Source: Litchfieldia stipae
GTDB taxonomy: Bacteria > Bacillota > Bacilli > Bacillales > Bacillaceae_L
Assembly (NCBI RefSeq): GCF_014837155.1
Contig: NZ_JACYHA010000014.1
Coordinates: 51,761-115,760 of the forward strand
Direction: 5' to 3'
DNA length: 64,000 nucleotides
In this document: piece after piece, positions 58,941-64,000 of the stretch
Position numbering within the stretch: the first letter of the stretch is position 1
Layout of the letters: each line of letters starts with the position of its first letter
Program-made: the position numbers and the translations under genes
Notes under the pieces: generated by a model
Databases searched by the model: none
What the model was told of the DNA's origin: nothing
What the model saw: only the letters and a program-made list of their open reading frames with translations

Positions 58941-59318
58941 GTGGAAATAATTATTATAGCCTTAGTCGCAATCATCACCTATTCACTAGTTATGTTTTTC
59001 TACCAAAAAAGAATCTTAAAAACACTTACTGAAGAGGAATTTCGTGCAGGCTACCGTAAAGCACAGTTAATAGATGTTAGAGAACCAAACGAATATGATG
59101 GCGGACATATATTAGGAGCCCGCAACATTCCATTAACACAATTAAAAATGAGACTTAAAGAAGTACGACCAGACCAACCAGTATATCTATATTGCCAAAA
59201 CACAATGCGAAGTGGAAGAGCTGCTCAGCTTTTAAGACGCAAAGGCTATCACCAATTGTTTACACTTAAAGGTGGATACAAGCAGTGGAGTGGTAAGATC
59301 AAATCAAAAAATAAATAA
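58941..59318 (+). CDS. yqhL: Membrane-anchored rhodanese-like protein YqhL
   Basis: One N-terminal membrane helix (IIIIALVAIITYSLVMFFY) is followed by a single rhodanese domain: LIDVREPNEYDGGHILGARNIPL, then the active loop CQNTMRSGRA with the catalytic Cys, then LKGGYKQW. I start at the GTG at 58941, after AAGGAG at 10 nt (125 residues). An ATG at 58902 would add 13 basic residues. The sulfur donor and acceptor are unknown. It is divergent from lipM, as in B. subtilis. Confidence 0.88.
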   Translation: MEIIIIALVAIITYSLVMFFYQKRILKTLTEEEFRAGYRKAQLIDVREPNEYDGGHILGARNIPLTQLKMRLKEVRPDQPVYLYCQNTMRSGRAAQLLRRKGYHQLFTLKGGYKQWSGKIKSKNK

Positions 59319-59325
59319 GAAGATG

Positions 59326-59361
59326 CAAACCGTTTGGACAATAGACCAGACGGTTTTTTTG
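59326..59361 (+). terminator. Terminator of yqhL
   Basis: AAACCGTtTGG pairs with CCAgACGGTTT around ACAATAGA and a T-run follows. Confidence 0.88.
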
Positions 59362-59434
59362 ACTAATAAAAAACGAGTACCCCGATTATGGATTACTCGT
59401 TATATCGATAAACAACTCTTCCTAGTGTCCCATA

Positions 59435-60271
59435 TTAGGCAAAGGTTCGTTTTATTGCTTCTTCTATTTTACTAGTAGCGTCTTTAGAAATATATCGTTT
59501 TGTAACGTTCACATCTGAGTGCCCAGCTAGTTCTGCAACAGTAGAAATATCAATACCATTTTGAACTAATTCTGCACAAAACGTGTGACGTAATTTATGT
59601 GGATTTACATTATATCTTTTTAGCATGTATTGAACACCACGTGTAGAGATTCTTTTTCCAACACTTGATATAAATAAAGCTTCTTGGTTAGGGTTTTGGG
59701 ATAAGGTGTCAATGTAACGACTTAAATAGTTCATAAGGTCCTTTGATAATGGAATGGTTCGCTTAACCGTCCCTTTACTATCTCGTATAATAACTTCACC
59801 TTGATTAGCATTCAAACGAACATCAGAAATATTCAAAGCACATAATTCAGAAATTCGAATTCCTGTATGCAATAACGTATAAACAATTACAATATTTCTA
59901 ATATCTCCATCCTTCTCAACCTCTTCGAGTAATGCAGTTCTCTCTGCTCTATCTAGAGATTCCGGATTTTCATGTTTTTTTTCTTTTTCTAATCGTGAAA
60001 TATTATTCATGACCTCGTGAATATTTTGAAATCTTGCATAAACACTAATAGCTGAAAATGCTTTCTCAATCGTTGCTGCACTTCTGTTAAGATTTTCAAG
60101 ATACACCATGTAATCTTGGACATCTTCTCGAGTTAAATGATGAACATCCCTTTCATTATTTGAAATCCATTCAAAAAATTTACGCATTGACCCATCATAG
60201 GTTTTAATTGTATTCTGGGACTTTCCATCACTACTCAACCAGTTAGCAAACGATTTTAGAAGATTTTCCAC
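59435..60271 (-). CDS. Tyrosine recombinase/integrase family protein
   Basis: Site-specific recombinase of the phage-integrase/XerCD type. The 278 residues comprise a SAM-like N-terminal domain (SFANWLSSDGKSQNTIKTYDGSM) and a catalytic domain. All active residues are present: R in HTGIRISELC, K in DSKGTVKRTIPL, H-x-x-R in HKLRHTF, H in LAGHSDVNVT and the nucleophile Y in KRYIS. The start is taken as GTG 60271 after GGGGG; an ATG at 60286 has no ribosome binding site. No phage genes and no obvious att repeats flank it, so it may be a stand-alone or residual integrase. Confidence 0.85.
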   Translation of the reverse strand: MENLLKSFANWLSSDGKSQNTIKTYDGSMRKFFEWISNNERDVHHLTREDVQDYMVYLENLNRSAATIEKAFSAISVYARFQNIHEVMNNISRLEKEKKHENPESLDRAERTALLEEVEKDGDIRNIVIVYTLLHTGIRISELCALNISDVRLNANQGEVIIRDSKGTVKRTIPLSKDLMNYLSRYIDTLSQNPNQEALFISSVGKRISTRGVQYMLKRYNVNPHKLRHTFCAELVQNGIDISTVAELAGHSDVNVTKRYISKDATSKIEEAIKRTFA

Positions 60272-60421
60272 TCTAATAACCCCCATAAAAAAGACTTGAC
60301 TACATGCAAAGTATAACAGATAGTTTCGCAGAAGTAAAACCTCTTTTATTGTAGTCTTTACTTCACGTTTTTAGGCATGGTAACCAAGAATATCTTACAG
60401 ACTTGAAATCAATTTAACCTT

Positions 60422-61129
60422 TTATCTGTGAGTAACTATATCCCATTTATCATGGACACTTTCGAATATTTCCATTGCTAGAACTTCATATCCTTTTTCA
60501 GTTAAATGGATTCCATCATCACTTATTAATTCCTTACTATCACCTGCACCCTTGATTGCACTGCGGACATCAATTACCAACACGTCCAACTCTTCAGCAA
60601 CAAGTTTTATTGCACGATTATATTTACTATGCCAGTATTCTATCCCACCAAGCCTACAAATGAGTTTACTAACTTCCGAGCTAAAATTATTCGTAATACT
60701 ATTATAATACCGAACTGGATCTAGAGGCGGTAATGTAGAAAGTATTGGAATTATTCCTTCACTTTTCACTTTAACAAGCATTGATTTTAAATTATCCATA
60801 TATCTATCTAAAGGTACTCTTGCATCATGCTCATCATCAGGATTTTGAGCAACCTCAGACCAAGAGAAATTACAATCGTTTCCCCCTATTTTGATAATGA
60901 TATAATCAGGTTTCTCATCAAGTACATCCTGGTCCAACCTTTTTATAAGTAAATCAGTGTCATCATTAAATACCCCTTTATTAATTACCTGGATTTCTTC
61001 CCCCTCTTTACTATTCTTTATTAACAACTCCTGTAACTTCTTAGGATAATTGTTTTTTAAAATCTTTAAACGACCATTTACAAATGAAACCCCTCTAGTC
61101 AAACTATCTCCAAAACATAATATTTTCAT
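60422..61129 (-). CDS. SGNH/GDSL-family hydrolase
   Basis: A 235-residue esterase-like protein. The four blocks of the family are seen: nucleophile in LCFGDSLTRGVSF near residue 8, G in the second block (NKGVFNDDTD), IIKIGGNDCNFSW (G-x-N-D) near 82, and the catalytic D-x-x-H in LISDDGIHLTEKGYEV near 210. No signal peptide is seen, suggesting a cytosolic enzyme. The start is ATG 61129 after GGTGG. It is not part of the core Bacillus order and lies between the recombinase and a regulator gene. The substrate is unknown. Confidence 0.85.
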   Translation of the reverse strand: MKILCFGDSLTRGVSFVNGRLKILKNNYPKKLQELLIKNSKEGEEIQVINKGVFNDDTDLLIKRLDQDVLDEKPDYIIIKIGGNDCNFSWSEVAQNPDDEHDARVPLDRYMDNLKSMLVKVKSEGIIPILSTLPPLDPVRYYNSITNNFSSEVSKLICRLGGIEYWHSKYNRAIKLVAEELDVLVIDVRSAIKGAGDSKELISDDGIHLTEKGYEVLAMEIFESVHDKWDIVTHR

Positions 61130-61325
61130 ATTCCACCATCCCAATTAACTATTAGTTAAATTAATGCAAACTCCTTTTAGTTACCTTAACACTCTAATAC
61201 ATAGTATTAATAACTACATGTAATTATAATACAAACTAGAAAATGTAGCAATCTTTAACTTTTATTCCTGTGAGTAACATGATAAGATAGATATACATTA
61301 CTAATAGAAATGGAGTTTTTTTATA

Positions 61326-61898
61326 ATGGCGGAAGTAAAACAATTACTAGAGAGTATGGGACTCGGAAATCAAATTACTTTAAATGACATTCCTGATATC
61401 GACTTATATATGGACCAAGTAATCCAACTATTTGATAATAAATTCTCTAGTGGTAACCAAGACGAGAAGATTCTAACAAAAACGATGATTAACAATTACG
61501 CAAAATCAGGGTTGCTAATCCCAATTAAAAATAAAAAATATTCAAAAGAGCATCTTATCCTCCTAAGTCTGATCTATCAGCTTAAAGGTAATTTGAAAAT
61601 AAATGAAATTAAACAATTACTTCAAAAATTAAATGATAAAATACTCAAAGACGATTTTGATCTTAAAGACTTTTACAGTTACTATTTAGATTTATTACGT
61701 TTAAATGAGACTCACTTTACTAGCCACCTCTCCCTACATTTCGAGGAAACTAAAGAGATAGCCACAAAATTACAAAACGAACATATGGACTATCTAGAAA
61801 AAGTATTATTGATATCCTCACTTGCCCAAATGAGTAATCTCTATCGAAGTGCAGCTGAAAAATTGGTAAATGAAATGACTCAAGAAAATAAGGAATAG
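61326..61898 (+). CDS. DUF1836 domain protein, putative MerR-like regulator
   Basis: A 190-residue helical protein. The segment LTKTMINNYAKSGLLIPIKN, then KKYSKEHLILLSLIYQLKGNLKINEIKQLL, is the DUF1836 pattern. It resembles the winged-helix start of MerR proteins (helix-turn-helix, wing with basic K-rich turn, then the I-x-x-I-x-x-L-L helix). The ATG follows TGGAG at about 10 nt. The gene sits alone before the tRNA cluster terminator. The target is unknown. Confidence 0.8.
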   Translation: MAEVKQLLESMGLGNQITLNDIPDIDLYMDQVIQLFDNKFSSGNQDEKILTKTMINNYAKSGLLIPIKNKKYSKEHLILLSLIYQLKGNLKINEIKQLLQKLNDKILKDDFDLKDFYSYYLDLLRLNETHFTSHLSLHFEETKEIATKLQNEHMDYLEKVLLISSLAQMSNLYRSAAEKLVNEMTQENKE

Positions 61899-62049
61899 AC
61901 AGAATAAAAGCTGCGAAACCATGATTTTACTGCACCCTTTAATTTCAGTTTAATTAGGTATTGCATTCCAAAACCTCCCCACTTATCCTTAGTGATTCTT
62001 TATGTTTTCTAAACAGAAGGCAAATAACATCAAGGTACTTACATTTACA

Positions 62050-62092
62050 AAACAAAAAAAGAAGAGTTACAAAATAACTCTTCTTTTAAGTA
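62050..62092. terminator. Terminator of the rrn-tRNA operon (bidirectional)
   Basis: AAAGAAGAGTTA and TAACTCTTCTTT form a 12-bp stem with a CAAAA loop. On the minus strand it is followed by TTTTTTTG, about 45 nt after the last tRNA. On the plus strand it may serve the DUF1836 gene. Confidence 0.88.
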
Positions 62093-62133
62093 TGTATATT
62101 CATAATGTAATTAAGTGAAAATTTATTAATTAT

Positions 62134-62207
<74 letters not shown>

Positions 62208-62257
62208 ATATGTAATACTACTATATGCCAAATCATTCAAAATGTTTACAAAAAAAA

Positions 62258-62332
62258 TGGCTGGGCTAGCTGGATTCGAACCAACGCATGACGGAGTCAA
62301 AGTCCGTTGCCTTACCGCTTGGCTATAGCCCA
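62258..62332 (-). tRNA. tRNA-Gln (TTG)
   Basis: Starts TGGGCTATAGCC with the U1-A72 pair usual for Bacillus Gln tRNA; anticodon TTG in loop CTTTGAC; encoded CCA. Confidence 0.96.
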
Positions 62333-62513
62333 TTGAATATGCTTCATGAACTTCTTCCCCGAATACTCTGCATGATTTAGCATCGCAAGAGGATATTTTG
62401 GGATATTTCAGAAGGAAATATCACGAAATGTCGTCGACATCCCACGTATAAATTAAGACTAAGTAAGATTTTCTCTCAAAAAGCTCTTCTGCGTTAAAAT
62501 CAATTAATAATAA

Positions 62514-62587
62514 TGGAGCGGGTGATGAGAATCGAACTCACGACATCAGCTTGGAAGGCTGAGGTTTTACCATTAAACTACACCCGC
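62514..62587 (-). tRNA. tRNA-Gly (TCC)
   Basis: GCGGGTGTAGTTTAATGG start, anticodon TCC in loop CTTCCAA, encoded CCA. It is separated by 181 nt from tRNA-Gln, the largest gap in the cluster, in which I see no gene. Confidence 0.96.
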
Positions 62588-62601
62588 AATATTTAAAATT
62601 A

Positions 62602-62678
62602 TGGGGCGACTGATGGGAATCGAACCCACGAATGTCGGAACCACAATCCGATGCGTTAACCACTTCGCCACAATCGCC
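62602..62678 (-). tRNA. tRNA-His (GTG)
   Basis: Anticodon GTG. The extra G(-1) opposite C73 before the 7-bp acceptor stem is encoded, the identity element for histidine. Encoded CCA. Confidence 0.96.
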
Positions 62679-62692
62679 ATATTAGAAACCGT

Positions 62693-62766
62693 TGGCAGGG
62701 GCAGTAGGAATCGAACCCACACTGGAGGTTTTGGAGACCTCAGTTCTACCTTTAAACTATGCCCCT
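62693..62766 (-). tRNA. tRNA-Trp (CCA)
   Basis: AGGGGCATAGTTTAAAGG start, anticodon CCA in loop TCTCCAA, encoded 3' CCA. Confidence 0.96.
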
Positions 62767-62783
62767 GTATATTAATAATGAAA

Positions 62784-62867
62784 TGGTGGAGGGGGGCAGA
62801 TTCGAACTGCCGAACCCGAAGGAGCGGATTTACAGTCCGCCGCGTTTAGCCACTTCGCTACCCCTCC
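62784..62867 (-). tRNA. tRNA-Tyr (GTA)
   Basis: 84-nt class II tRNA with a long variable arm (CTCCTTCGGGTTCG region), anticodon GTA, encoded CCA. Confidence 0.96.
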
Positions 62868-62875
62868 AGAACAAT

Positions 62876-62952
<77 letters not shown>

Positions 62953-63050
62953 ATAATAAAAAGTATTGAGTTTTATTGCTCCACCTTAGTTGAAGAATGT
63001 CCATATCTCACAAGTTATACAATTAAATCATTTTGCTGAAGTAATAATAA

Positions 63051-63143
63051 TGGCGGAGGAAGAGGGATTCGAACCCCCGCGGGCTTTAACACCCCTGTCG
63101 GTTTTCAAGACCGATCCCTTCAGCCGGACTTGGGTATTCCTCC
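63051..63143 (-). tRNA. tRNA-Ser (TGA)
   Basis: 93-nt class II tRNA with a long variable arm, anticodon TGA in loop CTTGAAA, acceptor GGAGGAA, encoded CCA. Confidence 0.96.
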
Positions 63144-63159
63144 GTATTAAATAGATATA

Positions 63160-63236
63160 TGGTAGCGGCGGAGGGAGTCGAACCCACGACCTCACGGGTA
63201 TGAACCGTACGCTCTAGCCAGCTGAGCTACACCGCC
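63160..63236 (-). tRNA. tRNA-Met, elongator (CAT)
   Basis: GGCGGTGTAGCTCAGCTGG start with a paired G1-C72, so not the initiator. Its body is like Bacillus elongator Met. A lysidine-modified Ile-CAT tRNA is the alternative but less like this sequence. Confidence 0.88.
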
Positions 63237-63254
63237 AAGTAAAAAACATATATA

Positions 63255-63331
<77 letters not shown>

Positions 63332-63339
63332 AATATAAA

Positions 63340-63414
63340 TGGCTCCACAGGTAGGACTCGAACCTACGACCGATCGGTTAACAGCCGATAGCTCTACCAC
63401 TGAGCTACTGTGGA
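63340..63414 (-). tRNA. tRNA-Asn (GTT)
   Basis: TCCACAGTAGCTCAGTGG start, anticodon GTT, encoded CCA. It is the first tRNA after 5S rRNA, as in several Bacillus rrn operons. Confidence 0.96.
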
Positions 63415-63423
63415 ATAATATAA

Positions 63424-63539
<116 letters not shown>

Positions 63540-63540
63540 C

Positions 63541-63890
63541 AAATTTCAAAAGAACATTTTCTATTATACTCTTTTATTAAAAGAATTACAACAGTAAATT
63601 TTCGTTCCTTCAAAACTAGATAACAGAGAACAAATTACATTCATTTTTTTGAATCTAGCTCCAGAAGCCACATCCTACGGCTGCTTCACAACTTCTGTCA
63701 AGTGCAAGCACTTTCCGACAGTTGCTCCAACCATCCTATGGATGTAAACGGGCTTCTTCCGCTTTATATGTCCAGCTACAGCGTCTAGAAATTCGCGTGC
63801 TTCACCTCCTCCTACAGAAGCAAAAAGCGCTTCTTTGTCGGAGCCTCCAGCCCACTCATTTCTGAACGAGACGCTTTCGCATTTCGTTTT
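63541..63890 (-). other. 23S-5S spacer containing a repeat-like insert
   Basis: About 350 bases, longer than the usual 23S-5S gap of around 100-150. The part near 5S is an ordinary AT-rich spacer (TTATCTAGTTTTGAAGGAA, common before Bacillus 5S). From about 63650 to 63800 there is a different, GC-richer block with CTAGCTCCAG, a hairpin (CTGTCaAGTGC with GCACTttcCGACAG) and GTCCAGCTACAGCGTCTAG, which look like the dispersed CTAGCTCCAGCG-type repeats of Bacillus. Confidence 0.5.
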
Positions 63891-63891
63891 G

Positions 63892-64000
63892 GTTAAGTCC
63901 TCGATCTATTAGTATCAGTCAGCTCCACACGTCGCCGCGCTTCCACCTCTGACCTATCAACCTCGTCATCTTCGAGGGATCTTACTAGCTTGCGCTATGG
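63892..64000 (-). rRNA. rrl: 23S ribosomal RNA, 3' end (partial)
   Basis: On the minus strand the sequence ends with GATCGAGGACTTAACC, the standard Bacillus 23S 3' terminus. It is preceded by TAGGTCAGAGGTGGAAG and a CGCGGCGACGTGTGGAGC-like segment. The gene runs off the window edge. Confidence 0.93.

Noticed and set aside
62333..62513. A missing tRNA or small gene in the widest gap of the tRNA cluster
   Set aside because: No cloverleaf or ribosome-binding-site-led ORF was found; it appears to be spacer.

Overview
The window is AT-rich chromosomal DNA from a spore-forming Bacillus-type Firmicute. It holds spo0A, spoIVB, the complete eight-gene spoIIIA operon, SigL- and BkdR-type control of branched-chain keto-acid catabolism, GGAGG-type ribosome binding sites, many GTG/TTG starts, and a gene order largely like the yqj-yqi-yqh segment of Bacillus subtilis. 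Two things are unlike B. subtilis: a large structured RNA with its partner gene (OLE RNA and oapA) between ispA and dxs, and an adenosylcobalamin-dependent ribonucleotide reductase gene (nrdJ) split by two group I introns.

Layout. 1-7.1 kb: end of a GNAT acetyltransferase, rnz, zwf, gnd, dinB and an M20 peptidase. 7.4-17 kb: propionyl/methylmalonyl-CoA genes (yqjD, mce, meaB, mutB, mutA), with the miniprotein gene prli42, the membrane gene yqjA and the bacilliredoxin brxB among them. 17-27.3 kb: the bkd operon (ptb, bcd, buk, lpdV, bkdAA, bkdAB, bkdB) behind a near-consensus sigma-54 promoter, preceded by its activator gene bkdR. 27.5-33.6 kb: yqzF, a glycerophosphodiesterase, a YycC-like small protein, spo0A, spoIVB, recN, argR. 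33.8-43.3 kb: tlyA, dxs, oapA, OLE RNA, ispA, xseB, xseA, nusB, yqhY, accC, accB. 43.6-49.2 kb: spoIIIAH to spoIIIAA and yqhV. 49.3-53.3 kb: efp, yqhT, yqhR, yqhP, yqhO. 53.4-57.6 kb: intron-containing nrdJ. 57.9-61.9 kb: lipM, yqhL, a tyrosine recombinase, an SGNH hydrolase and a DUF1836 regulator. 62.1-64 kb: eleven tRNA genes, 5S rRNA and the 3' end of 23S rRNA, all on the minus strand.

How the genes fit together. Valine, leucine and isoleucine are deaminated by Bcd. The keto acids are oxidised by the Bkd complex, and the acyl-CoAs can go to Ptb/Buk for ATP or to branched fatty acids. Propionyl-CoA from isoleucine or odd-chain substrates can enter the methylmalonyl-CoA route (carboxyltransferase, epimerase, B12-dependent mutase, MeaB chaperone). 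MutB and NrdJ both need adenosylcobalamin. The regulatory sites I could read fit these pathways: BkdR-like palindromes and a sigma-54 promoter for bkd, a FapR box at accBC, a cre site before mce-yqjD, paired NrdR boxes before nrdJ, and a SigH promoter overlapped by a 0A box before spo0A.

The most unusual content is (a) the OLE RNA-oapA unit with its own strong promoter, and (b) the nrdJ arrangement of intron 1 (with a LAGLIDADG endonuclease gene), a 24-nt exon, intron 2 (no ORF) and the main 3' exon. All family assignments come from reading motifs and gene order; no database search was run.
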